Positions 1 through 9,929 of a stretch of DNA of 64,000 nucleotides are shown here, in pieces. The notes below the pieces were generated by a model. That model saw nothing but the letters and a program-made list of their open reading frames with translations. It was not told the DNA's origin and searched no databases. The stretch is from Azolla caroliniana (taxonomy: Eukaryota > Polypodiophyta): NCBI GenBank assembly GCA_043228905.1, contig JBHGNT010000017.1, positions 2,356,001-2,420,000 of the forward strand, written 5' to 3'. The translations under genes and the position numbers were made by a program. Each line of letters starts with the position of its first letter. The first letter of the stretch is position 1.

Positions 1-1290
1 TAAATATCACTTTAGTTTCACCTCAATTGTACAATTACTATTCCAACCTTTTTGAAGTCTAGATGTGTAGCTCACATTCCATTGACTTGTCAATGAGACA
101 TAATATTAAGATATTTGAGTCTTGGCGCCATTTGGATTGGTTCTCCTTAGTATATAAAAGTGGGGTAGTTTCTTGGTTGTATTGCCATCATTTCGGTTGT
201 TCGCATTGATAGTTAGCTTGATGATTGACATAATGTTCTTGTGCCAACAGTTCTCGTATGTCGCCATCATTTGGGAAAATTGCGATGTGCACTCTATTGA
301 ATTCATTGTGATATCTTCTTCTTAATAAATAAAATCAATTTGGTTTAGTGTTATCACTTTTTAACGAATTTGCTAAATATTATTTATGACCCATTCCTAT
401 GATTAACCCTAAGGCAGATCTAATAAATTTGGAAGATGGAAGCCAAATGAGTATAATCTAGACTTGATGTTTAAAGCCAATTGATTGTGCATGTGCGCCA
501 AACAAGAAATTGTCCGGCATTGTTGATTGTGATGAAGAAACAATCCAAACAAAATCATTGAGGTTAGGAAAAACTTCAAAGTAACAAAAATAAAAATGCA
601 ACGAATGACTAGCCTTGTGAGACAAACTTAAACATTAGACAAGAAGAGAGCATGATGCTTTATCAAAAGTTTCGCAAACCTAAATCAATTATGGTAATGG
701 TTGGTGTACAAACATAATTGTTTCTGCAAACGTAGAGGCTATGGATAACGAAAACTCCAAATAATAAATAGGAAGGCATGCCTTATAATACTCTTTTTTG
801 TAAAATGTGTATATGCAGAAGTCGTAGAGCTTTGGAGTGAAACAAACGCTTGCGGAAAGGTTGGGTTGTATGGTACTATAATTATTGTTGCGCTGCTGGT
901 ATGAAAAAGGGGGAAAGGTTTTAAGGTCACTGTAGTACAGATAGAGATATATATGTATATATATCCAGTCTTTGAAATCAATCAGCCAAAAGTCTTTCTT
1001 GTGGAAGGACAAATATGAGAATCTCCGGTCTTTGAAAAACCCTTCATTCCGTAAGAAAAATTATGCATTCCAAATTAAACTTGTCTAGGAAGAGGTTACG
1101 AATCACGATGTACGTGCACATGGAAAATCCGGTGTCCCATTTTTATGGAGAAAACTTCACAGCCACACGCTCTCTATTTCTCTGTGGGTCCGCATTAGTG
1201 GCCCATAGCTATGGCCATAGCTGGCGGCCGCCGTGCCCAGAAAACGCAAATAATGCACGACCTGAACAACCGATGGTAGTGTAGGGCTGC
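1..1290. other. AT-rich intergenic sequence
   Basis: No coding region with family resemblance was found on either strand. The short open frames here have no recognisable motif and low-complexity composition. Nothing beyond AT-rich, non-repetitive-looking sequence was seen; it lies upstream of the duplicated RLP 5' flank that starts near 1291. Confidence 0.5.
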
Positions 1291-1877
1291 TACATAACTC
1301 CTCGTTTGCCTAGCTACTCAAAATTCTCTTTATATGTCCTCTTGGTTGGGGTATATATACCCATGTTTCTCCTTATAAGAATTTGACTGCATGTACAATG
1401 TCGAGGAAGTGATCATGGATCTATGTATCGATGTGCCACATGATGCCTCCTACATATACAATCCATAAGTCTGTACATATCTATATATCTATATATCTAT
1501 ATATCTATATAGATAGATAGATAGATATTTACACATATATATATTCTTTCTCCATGTCCCTATCGCTTCTCTCTTCTGTATATTAATATATCCATGAATC
1601 CTTTACCCCATCTGTTTGTTATTCATATCACATATATCTACTCCTGTTACATCCATGTTTACCTTTGCCGCACCACACGTCCCATCATGTTTCTCTCATT
1701 GCACACCATCTATGATATGTTTCTATACGAAGCACAACAGAAGGAGTCAAAAAGTGAGTGGGGCCTACAAGCTATTATGAACAAATATGAACAGGTTCTA
1801 GTACCACTTACTAGCGAAGAAAGTCTCTATTGTACAATCTACTATTACTGTATATAATATATGTGTATGATTGTATG
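1291..1877 (+). repeat. RLP 5' flank, copy A of a local duplication
   Basis: This stretch aligns, with small indels, to 15508-16033. Both copies start with TACATAACTCCTCGTTTGCC and run through shared words such as GAGGAAGTGATCATGGAT and GTGAGTGGGGCCTACAAGC. Copy A leads into the full-length RLP gene. Copy B stops exactly where a hAT-like element begins. The duplication implies that a whole RLP unit, flank plus gene, was copied locally. Confidence 0.8.
1477..1528. repeat. TCTATATA / GATA microsatellite
   Basis: Tandem TCTATATA units pass into a GATA run. It sits inside copy A of the duplicated RLP 5' flank; copy B has only a short AT run at the matching place. Confidence 0.8.
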
Positions 1878-2273
1878 TATATATGTGTACATATATATGC
1901 TTTGTGTGTGTGCGCGCTTTTAATTAACTTATGTGTTTAACCCAAAATCCTACATATCAGGGAAACAGACCGCTCACTGAAGAACCTGTGCTCAGTTTAT
2001 ACTTTCCAACAATTTTATCAGGTGTCACTAAATGATGCATGTTCTTTGTGTCGTTTACCAATGCTTTTTAGTAAAACAAGGCATGTCGCTATGTCAGTTG
2101 TTTGTTGTAGTGAATTTATTGACAATTGGCTCTTTATAACTCCCTTTCCCATCCTCAAACATATTCATTCCGTTTGTGCTGTTGGTTTCTTCTACTCCAA
2201 GGTTTCCACCTCTTTCACTCAGTCTCCCTCCTCCATCTTATCTAACACTCCTCCTTCATATTCCTTTGAGGAG

Positions 2274-4934
2274 ATGCTAAACCTCCCATTCACTCTCTCT
2301 CTCCTCTCAATCCTTTTTGTCATCATAAATTCGTCAATGCCCCGCGAGGCCGTGGCGCTCACTCCCTCTCCTACTTCCTCCCCCTCCGATGATAATGACG
2401 ACATGGCGGTAATGGAAGCCCAAGCACAAGCTCTCATAGCAATCCAGGATGCCATCACCCATGACCCCTCTTCTTGCCTCTCCTCCTGGACCACCACCAC
2501 CACCACCGTCTCCACCTCCACGTCCACCTCCTCCAACTCTACTAGTAATCTTGTCCATACCACGGCACCGCCCTCCTATTGCCCCTCCAACGGCACTGCC
2601 GGCTGGTACGGCCTACTCTGTGATGACCGTTTCCACATCACCTCCCTCAACCTCTCCTCCTGCAGCCTCTCTGGTTCCATCTCCCCTTCTCTGGCTCTCC
2701 TCCCTTCCCTTTCTCTTCTCGACCTCTCCTACAACAACTTCTCAGGCGCCATTCCTTCTAGCCTCGGGAACCTTACCCAGCTACGGACCTTGCGTCTCGA
2801 CAGCAACAACCTGGAAGGCCCCATGCCTTCTAGCCTCGGGAACCTCACCCAGCTACAGATCTTGGATGTCGAGTTCAACAACCTGGAAGGCTCCATTCCT
2901 TCTAGCCTCGGGACCCTGACCCAGCTAGAGACCTTGGATCTCTCTCACACAAGCCTGGAAGGCCCCATTCCTTATAGCCTCGGGAACCTCATCCAGCTAC
3001 AGACCTTGGATCTCTCCTACAACAACTTCTCAGGCCCCATCCCTTCTAGCCTCGGGAACCTCAACCAACTACGAACCTTGTACCTCCGGAGCAACAACCT
3101 GGAAGGCCCCATCCCTTCTAGCCTAGGAAACCTCAGCCAACTAGAGACGTTGGTTCTAGATAGCAACAGCCTGGAAGGCCCCATCTCTTCTAGTTTTGGG
3201 AACCTTACCCAGCTAAAGACCTTGTACCTCGAGGGCAACAACTTGGAAGGCCCAATGCCTTATAGCCTCGGGAACCTCATCCAACTACAAACCTTGGATC
3301 TCTCCTACAACAACTTCTCAGGCCCCATGCCTTCTAGCCTCGGGAACCTCACTCAGCTACAAACCTTGTACCTCACGAGCAATAACCTGGAAGGCCCCAT
3401 CCCTTCTAGCCTCGGGAACCTCACCCAGCTACAGATCTTGCGTCTTGACTTCAACAACTTCTCAGGCCCCATCCCTTCTAGCCTCGGGAACCTCACCCAG
3501 CTACAAACGTTGGTTCTCGACAACAACAACCTGGAAGGCCCCATCCCTTCTAGCCTTGGAAACCTCACCCAGCTACAGATCTTAGTTCTCGAGAAAAACA
3601 AGCTGCAAGGCCCCATCCCTTCTAGCCTCGGGAACCTCACCCAACTATGGACCTTGGATCTCGACACCAACAACCTGCAAGGCCCCATCCCTTCTAGTCT
3701 CGGGAACCTCACCCAGCTACGGACCTTGGATTTGGACAACAACAACCTCACAGGGAAGATACCAGCTGCACTTGGTAGCTGCTCACAACTCATCCAACTT
3801 CGGTTAGGGTTCAACACTCTCAGGGGTTCAATCCCTAGTGAGCTGGGAATGCTCGTAAACCTCCAGGAACTCTCGCTATTTGCGAACAGCCTAGAAGGGA
3901 TTGTCCCTGTTGACACTTTACATAATCTGACGGCTCTTCAGGTCTTACGTCTCTTTCAAAACAATTTGACTGGAAAGATAGAGAGCTTGGATCTGTCCAA
4001 GATGCCGAATATCCAAAGGTTTAGTGTCTATGGAAATGCTTTAGAAGGGGGCTTGCCTGCTGGCCTAACAGAGAGTAAGGCACTGGTCATCTTTGATGTG
4101 CAGAGCAACAAATATCTCACCGGATCCTTAGGCAATACTGCTACTCCTGACATCACTGGTTTATCAAACCTCAGGGTTCTTTCGGTGAGCTACAACCAAC
4201 TAAGCGGAGACATACCGGGTTGGGTTTGGAAGCTTCCCAGTCTACAGGCACTGGACCTCTCCAACAATCACTTCAGCGGCCACTTCCCTGTGACTCTCAC
4301 GCACCTCTCCTACTTCAAGCGCAAACAAACCTCAGACAGGAACCAGACAATCCTCTATGAGGATGTGCCAGTAACAATTAAGAACACTGTCTACATTCTC
4401 AACTATGTGCTGAGTGCACGGATCTACTTTGATGTGTCCATGAACGATTTGGAAGGAGAAATTTCAGAGAGCTTCGGGGAGCTGCAAGGTCTGACAGGAG
4501 CAAACCTGTCCCACAACCGCATCAACGGCACAATACCTGTGGCTACATTCGGGAGATTGATGCAGTTGGAGGAGTTGGACCTGTCCTACAACCAGCTCAG
4601 CGGCGACATCCCACAAGATCTCACGTCTCTGGACAGCCTCTCTACTCTAAACCTCGCCCACAACCAACTAGAAGGACCCATTCCCACCCAGAACCACTTC
4701 AACACCAAGTTCTCGAATGTGAGCTACGAGGATAACCCAGGTTTGTGTGGCTACCCTCTTTCCTCCTCCTGCAACACAAGCACAAACACAAGCACAGGCG
4801 AGCCAATGCAGCAACGATTATTGATTGTGATTTGGTTTCATGAGTTTGTATCTCTGTCGGCAGTTCTGTTGGGCTATCCTATTGGGCTTGCACTTGGCAT
4901 ATTCCTCTGCCATCTCCTCTTAAAATCGAAGTGA
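2274..4934 (+). CDS. LRR receptor-like protein (RLP), no kinase
   Basis: 886-residue cell-surface LRR protein. The open frame reaches back to 2022, but the ATG at 2274 is preferred because a signal peptide follows at once (hydrophobic stretch FTLSLLSILFVIINSS). Order: signal peptide; N-cap with ALIAIQDAI and a CP...W.G..CDD cysteine patch, interrupted by a Thr/Ser-rich run; about 26 LRRs of the plant extracellular 24-residue type (L..L.L..N.L.GPIPSSLGNL); an island domain after LTHLSYFK; four more LRRs; C-cap GLCGYPLSSSC; one membrane span near residues 850-880; a very short KSK tail. No kinase domain, so it must signal through a partner kinase; RLPs act in immunity and development, and the ligand is unknown. 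Possible truncated 3' copies lie just downstream. The first 15 LRRs are nearly identical at DNA level. Intronless as read. Confidence 0.9.
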   Translation: MLNLPFTLSLLSILFVIINSSMPREAVALTPSPTSSPSDDNDDMAVMEAQAQALIAIQDAITHDPSSCLSSWTTTTTTVSTSTSTSSNSTSNLVHTTAPPSYCPSNGTAGWYGLLCDDRFHITSLNLSSCSLSGSISPSLALLPSLSLLDLSYNNFSGAIPSSLGNLTQLRTLRLDSNNLEGPMPSSLGNLTQLQILDVEFNNLEGSIPSSLGTLTQLETLDLSHTSLEGPIPYSLGNLIQLQTLDLSYNNFSGPIPSSLGNLNQLRTLYLRSNNLEGPIPSSLGNLSQLETLVLDSNSLEGPISSSFGNLTQLKTLYLEGNNLEGPMPYSLGNLIQLQTLDLSYNNFSGPMPSSLGNLTQLQTLYLTSNNLEGPIPSSLGNLTQLQILRLDFNNFSGPIPSSLGNLTQLQTLVLDNNNLEGPIPSSLGNLTQLQILVLEKNKLQGPIPSSLGNLTQLWTLDLDTNNLQGPIPSSLGNLTQLRTLDLDNNNLTGKIPAALGSCSQLIQLRLGFNTLRGSIPSELGMLVNLQELSLFANSLEGIVPVDTLHNLTALQVLRLFQNNLTGKIESLDLSKMPNIQRFSVYGNALEGGLPAGLTESKALVIFDVQSNKYLTGSLGNTATPDITGLSNLRVLSVSYNQLSGDIPGWVWKLPSLQALDLSNNHFSGHFPVTLTHLSYFKRKQTSDRNQTILYEDVPVTIKNTVYILNYVLSARIYFDVSMNDLEGEISESFGELQGLTGANLSHNRINGTIPVATFGRLMQLEELDLSYNQLSGDIPQDLTSLDSLSTLNLAHNQLEGPIPTQNHFNTKFSNVSYEDNPGLCGYPLSSSCNTSTNTSTGEPMQQRLLIVIWFHEFVSLSAVLLGYPIGLALGIFLCHLLLKSK
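2735..3770 (+). repeat. 72-bp coding minisatellite within the RLP
   Basis: About 14-15 near-identical 72-bp units, each one LRR, share the core AGCCTCGGGAACCTCACCC. A higher-order repeat is visible: the SYNNFSGP pair preceded by PYSLGNLIQ at about 2954 recurs at about 3242, exactly 288 bp or four units later. This suggests recent expansion by unequal exchange. Confidence 0.9.
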
Positions 4935-4955
4935 ATCAATAGTTATTGTTGGTCA

Positions 4956-4977
4956 AGTAGCAACGATTATTGATTGT
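4956..4977 (+). pseudogene. start of a duplicated RLP 3' tail, cut by Copia-1
   Basis: Directly after the RLP stop and 21 nt of 3' flank, the sequence AGCAACGATTATTGATTGT repeats the RLP coding sequence at about 4810-4828. The homology resumes beyond Copia-1 at 11510. The element therefore landed in a second, tandem copy of the gene's tail. Confidence 0.8.
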
Positions 4978-5278
4978 TGTTGAGTGGCAAGCTCAAACCG
5001 ATCCGGATCGGCTAAATAAGCCTAAGCCAAGTCGGTGAGCCGGTGAGCTGGGGAGCCGGTTATCCGGATCAAGCAGTAACCAAAAGCCAAGTAGCAGCTA
5101 GACTACTAGGTAGTTAAGGTATTGTAGTTAGTGTCAGATGCTCGTGTGAGCATTGAAGTACACCGTACTTCTGTCAGTCCATATGGACTTGTATAAAAGT
5201 GTTCACTAAACACATACGATGTACAGAGTATTACAGAGTTTTAGAGTTATTTTGAATAGAGTCTTATGTTCTGCTCTT

Positions 5279-5310
<32 letters not shown>

Positions 5311-5398
5311 CCGCGTACTGTGTATATTCAAGCTCCCCATTAAACCTATGTTTCTTTGTTTTCGGTTTTCTATTGCTTCCGCACACTATTCTTTCACA
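4978..5398 (+). repeat. Copia-1 5' LTR
   Basis: 421 bp, TG...CA, with a TATAAAA box near 5190 and a CT-rich run at 5276-5312. It differs from the 456-bp 3' LTR by point changes, CT-run length and an extra GAGCCGGATCG-rich segment in the 3' copy, so the insertion is not recent. Confidence 0.95.
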
Positions 5399-5410
5399 TG
5401 GTATCAGAGT
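5399..5410 (+). promoter_or_regulatory. Copia-1 primer-binding site
   Basis: TGGTATCAGAGT follows the 5' LTR directly. It matches the plant initiator tRNA-Met 3' end except for the last base (C to T). Confidence 0.9.
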
Positions 5411-5480
5411 GTGAGGGTTGAGAACCTCTACAGCCGACATCAACATCTGAAGACAAACCCTAAGAATAGAAAGAGAAGTA

Positions 5481-6340
5481 ATGGACAGAGGAATGGCTAG
5501 CTCGCTCCCAACGGAGAAGCTCGATAGAAACAACTATGCATCTTGGTCCTACAAGATGCACCAGTACATGCTCGGGCACGATTACTGGAGCTATGTCGAC
5601 GGAGCAAATGACATAGCACTCGAATCGACACACAAAGATTTCCCGGTGGGGGAACAGTCGGCGAACAGAGTACTGTATTGCTTCGCGGCTTGTGTGGGCA
5701 AACAACTCATAAGCTACATTCGGGATGCAAAGACGCCGAAAGATGCTTGGAGAAATCTGAAGAAGATTTTCGCCGCAAGCACTATAGCCAGGAAGCCTTA
5801 ACTCTGACAGGAGTTGAGCAACCTAAGACAACGCGACTTGTCGGTGGCAGACTACACCTCCAAAATCAAGGACATTTGCGACTCTCTGGCCTCCATCAAT
5901 GTGAATATCGAAGAAGCCGATATGATGCAAATTTGTCTTAGAGGTTTGGCGTCAAAGTTTGGAGCGTTCCGAACTGTTGTGTGTACAAGGGAGAATATGC
6001 CATCATTTTTCGACTTACAGTCGATGCTCCTTGTAGAGGAGAACCACGCCGGTGCGTCAACAAGTGCACCGACCGACAACCAGATGCTGTACACAAAGGT
6101 AGATCGGCCCCGTGGGCGTGGTGGATGAGGTGGGTCAGCTCGCAATGGTAGCGGCCGGCAAGAGTAGGTCCGAAGCCACAAAGAACGTGCCGATAGCAGT
6201 TTCGGACCCTCCACAAGCAGGGGGAGTTAAGGCGGCGCCGGAGGCCGGCAAGCAAAGGCCGACACGGAATGCTAGTATTGTGGTAAAAAGGGCGACAGAG
6301 AAAGTGAGTGCTGGAAGAAGCGCGTCGATTTGAACAGATC
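5481..6340 (+). pseudogene. Copia-1 gag, broken
   Basis: Retrotransposon Gag capsid. The ATG at 5481 begins the Copia pattern LDRNNYASWSYKMHQYM, followed by WRNLKKIF and LLVEENH. Stops occur at about 5799 (with TGA close after) and 6126 (TGA in place of an Arg codon), and the frame then shifts. The CCHC zinc knuckle near 6267-6310 is damaged: the first Cys pair is split by a stop and the His is replaced by Asp. Copia-2 and Copia-4 start with clearly related Gag proteins. Confidence 0.88.
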
Positions 6341-6342
6341 CG

Positions 6343-9300
6343 GATCTGGCAAGGCCGGCAGAGAGAACCGACAATACTCGCACTACGCAGAAGGATTGGG
6401 AGGATCCAAAACCGGAAAAGCCGGTAAAGGGCCAACCTTGGTGGTGAAACACGAGGCTAACTCGATGAAGAAGAACACTTTCAAATCGGAGGAAGTGTGG
6501 TACGTTGATTCCGGTGCGTCGAATCACATGACGCGCCACAAAGAGTGGTTCTCCTTCTTGGAGAAACCGAAACAATCGGGGGTCGTCGAAACCGGAGGTG
6601 ACACTCCGCACCCAACTGTGCATGTCGGAGAAGTCCCTTTGAACCACATCGGATAGAGGGGAAAGCTGAGGAACGTATTACACGTTTCGACTGTCACGAA
6701 GAACCTAGTGTCAGTCGGTCAGATCCAAGGTTGTTAGGTACGTTAGGTACGGTACGGATATCATACGTATTTAACATATTAATATATGTATAGTACCTCC
6801 CAATTTAAAAATACGTTTTCTTAATATGTTAAATACTTATAAATTACGTATAATACGTTGAATACTTCTAGAATATGAAAATTATTTACATTTCTAAAAG
6901 ATATCTATAATATTGTAAAAAACATCTATCTTTACACAATTTTGTGATGTACAATATAGTTCTACATCCTAAAATGCATATAAGACATTTGAACATTTCA
7001 CATCCTAAAATACTTGTAGTAATATGGATGTCGACATTCCCTTATTCTATAAATCAGTGTAAGTGTGTATCACGATGTTCTACTTCAAATTGTAATTATT
7101 TACAATTATGCCTTCCTAGATTGAGGAATCGTCTACGATTATCACAATCATGATAGGTTCTCTTTTCTTCATTTGCTTCTTCTTCTTCTTCTTCATCTTC
7201 TTCATCGTCGTCTCTTCTATTCTTCTTTCTTCCTTCCTTTGGCTTCTTTTTCACTAAAATCTTTTCTTTCTTTTGCTTTTTGTTAGGGTTTTACTTACAT
7301 TTTCTTTATAAATACGTATTATACCTGTTTTTTTATAAATACATTAAATACCTTATTGGACAAATGTACATGATATTTGACTGAACAACATTGAGGTATA
7401 ATACGTACTATGCAAATGATGAGGTACTATACGTATTTAAACGTTAAATATGGGTACGTAAACAACCATGGTCAAATCGTTGACCAGGGGATGCAGGTGC
7501 GGTTTACGCACCTTCGGTGCTTCATCGAGGAAGAGGGCCAGATTATTGCGCAAGGGCGCAGAGAAGGGAGGATGTTCATCCTCGACACCAATGACATTGG
7601 TAATGCTTTGTTCGCCAAAGGACAGAAGATTGAATGGGATATTGATCTCTAGCACAAGAGGATCGGCCACGTCAATTACCGGAGGCTTCAAGACCTGCAA
7701 ACGAAACAAGTTGTTTTTGGTTTGCCAAAGTTCAGTGGCCGGAAGGCCCAAATATGTGAAGCCTGCCAACTTGGGAAGCAACACCGGCTTCCATTCCCCA
7801 TCGAACGAAACTGTAGCCGTAACAAGCTCGACCTTATTCATTCGGATGTATGGGAACCAACACAGAACATTAGTCTTGGCGGGAGTTGGTATTTCCTCTC
7901 CTTCATCGACGACTATAGCCGACACACATGGCTCTACCTCATTGAGCAGAAGAGTGAAGTCTTCGAGTGTTTTCGGAACTTGCAAATCCTGGTTGAACGG
8001 GAAATGGAGAGGAAGATCAAGTGCTTGCGGTCGGATGGTGGAAAAGAATATTTTTCTGGCCAATTCAACAGTTATTTGCAGCAAAAAGGAATTCGGAGAG
8101 AGTTTAGCTGCAGATACACATCGGAGCAAAACGGTGTGGCCGAAAGGAAGAACCGGTTGATTGTCGACGCGGCAAGGGCAATGCTGGAGGAGAAGAGCAT
8201 GCCCCATTTCTACTGGGCGGAGGCGGTCCAGACGACCGTCTACATCCAAAACCGGATCGGTGACAAGGTGTCCTCGCATGAGCTATATTTCGGGCGTGCC
8301 AAGCCGAATTTGAGACACCTTCGGATATTCGGTAGCATTGCATATGTGCATGTGCCGGATGAGAAGTGGAGGAAGTTGGATGCAAAGTCGGAGAAATGCA
8401 TCCTAGTCGGTTACTCGCATGAGCAAAAGGGGTATTAGTGTTATAACCCCCGGACGAAGCAGGTCCGAGTTAGCCGGGATATTGAGTTTGATGAGACGGC
8501 ATGATGGTATGCCTTACCGGCTCCAACTTCCAACCCCGACCCAATATCGGAGGATGAGGCTAGTGAGCCTGAACCGGTCCAGCTAGAAGATGAAGACCTC
8601 AGCACTCTAAAAGAGAGTCGGATCTCATTTCGGTTAAGTGGACCAAATGAGCGGCTAAGTCAGGATGACCAGTCAGATGACGAACGGGCGAGTAATGGAG
8701 ACTCTGTCGTGCTTTCCCCGCACAAGGAACCAAGGAGACGGTTCATGCACAAAGAGAAGGGGAAGAAGAAGATGCCGGAATACGAAACCGGCAACGTTGA
8801 GTCGGATCAGGGCGAATTTGACTCCGGATGAAGGCGGATCTTCGGCAACAAAGACCGCACCGGCCAAGAAGGGCCTCAAATCGGGTAACGATAAGTTACG
8901 TCGTTCTTCCCATCAGAAGAACCCCGTAAAGCGATACGAGTACAATGAGTACATGGCGCATCACTATGCGTACATGACCAAGGTAGCAGAAGTGCGTGAG
9001 CCGGAGAGCTACGTAGAAGTGGCAAAGGACGCAAATTGGCGTGTCGCTATGGAAGTAGAAATGCGGGCACTTGATGCCAACGACACATGGGACCTAGTTG
9101 ACCCTCCTCGACACTGTATACCGATCGGATGTAAGTGGGTGTACAAGGTAAAGTACAATGCCGACGGTTCGGTTAACCAGTACAAGGCCCGGTTAGTGGC
9201 GAAGGGATACGCGCAGACCCACAGAATCGACTACGATGAGACCTTTGCTCCAGTAGCGAAGATGACGACGGTTCGTGTAGTGTTGGCGGTTGCTGCGGCA

Positions 9301-9600
9301 AGGGAGTGGCATTTTGACCAGATGGATGTGAAGAATGCATTTCTTCAAGGCGATCTTGAAGAAGAGGTCTTTATGACCCAACCTCCCGGTTTCCAGACGG
9401 AGATGAACAAGTTGGCGGTATGCCGGTTGAAGAAGTCACTTTATGGCCTGAAGCAAGCCCCTCGAGCTTGGAATGTGAAGATCACGCACCAGTTGCGTAA
9501 GATGGGGTTTGCGGCCTCCAAGTCCGACTCTTCGTTGTTCATCTAGCAAGGTCCGGACGGTCCAGTTTGCATCTTGTTTTACGTTGATGATCTAGTCATT
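6343..9600 (+). pseudogene. Copia-1 pol: protease, integrase, RT (broken)
   Basis: Protease active site VDSGASNHM near 6500-6530; GAG-pre-integrase with HKRIGH; integrase with C..C in CEACQLGKQHR, the first Asp in HSDVW, the second in RSDGGKEYF and the Glu in EQNGVAERKN; then RT from about 9070 with [13 protein letters not shown] (motif A), [11 protein letters not shown], and the catalytic YVDD at 9580-9591. Breaks: a 745-bp MITE after VSVGQI; stops near 7650, 8436, 8505, 8830 and 9544. Expected functions are Gag-Pol processing, cDNA synthesis and integration; this copy cannot make an intact polyprotein. Confidence 0.9.
6726..7470. mobile_element. hAT-like non-autonomous element (MITE) in Copia-1
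   Basis: 745 bp, AT-rich, no transposase. The ends are imperfect inverted repeats: CAAGGTTGTT on the left and, read on the minus strand, CATGGTTGTT on the right. An 8-bp target duplication flanks it: GTCAGATC (6718-6725) and GTCAAATC (7471-7478), 7 of 8 identical. Removing the element plus one duplicate rejoins the Copia frame exactly (SVGQI to VDQGM, matching GEIVEQGM in Copia-2). 8-bp duplications and CA termini are typical of hAT elements. Confidence 0.85.
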
Positions 9601-9929
9601 ACCGGACCCGGAATCAATGAAATCAGCTGAGTCAAGTCCCAGCTATGAGACGCATTTGAGATGAAGGACCTGGGGGACCTTCACTATTTCCTTGGGATCG
9701 AGGTGATCCGACCCCCGATGGCATATTGCTCTCACAAAGACACTATGTGTTCAATATGCTATACAAGTTCGGCATGACGGAATGCCAACCGATCTCCACA
9801 CCCCTGGACCGGAACCAGAAGCTCTGTCCCAACTCCGGACCGGCTTGCGATTAGAAGTGGTTCCGACAAATCGTCGGAAGCCTTATATATTTAACAATCA
9901 CTCGACCCGACATCAGTTATCCTGTTGGC

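Noticed and set aside
2022-2273. 84 extra in-frame codons upstream of the RLP start
   Set aside because: The signal peptide begins at the ATG at 2274; a long N-terminal extension before it would not fit an RLP. Probably 5' UTR or promoter that happens to be open.
2735-3770. Regular direct repeats resembling a CRISPR array
   Set aside because: The units are contiguous 72-bp coding LRRs without unique spacers, in a eukaryote.
3353-3916. 187-codon open frame antisense to the RLP LRR array
   Set aside because: A shadow of the 72-bp repeats; its own repeat pattern simply mirrors the LRR units.
5264-5533. Minus-strand ORF across the Copia-1 LTR end
   Set aside because: Driven by the CT microsatellite (Arg/Glu repeats); no domain.
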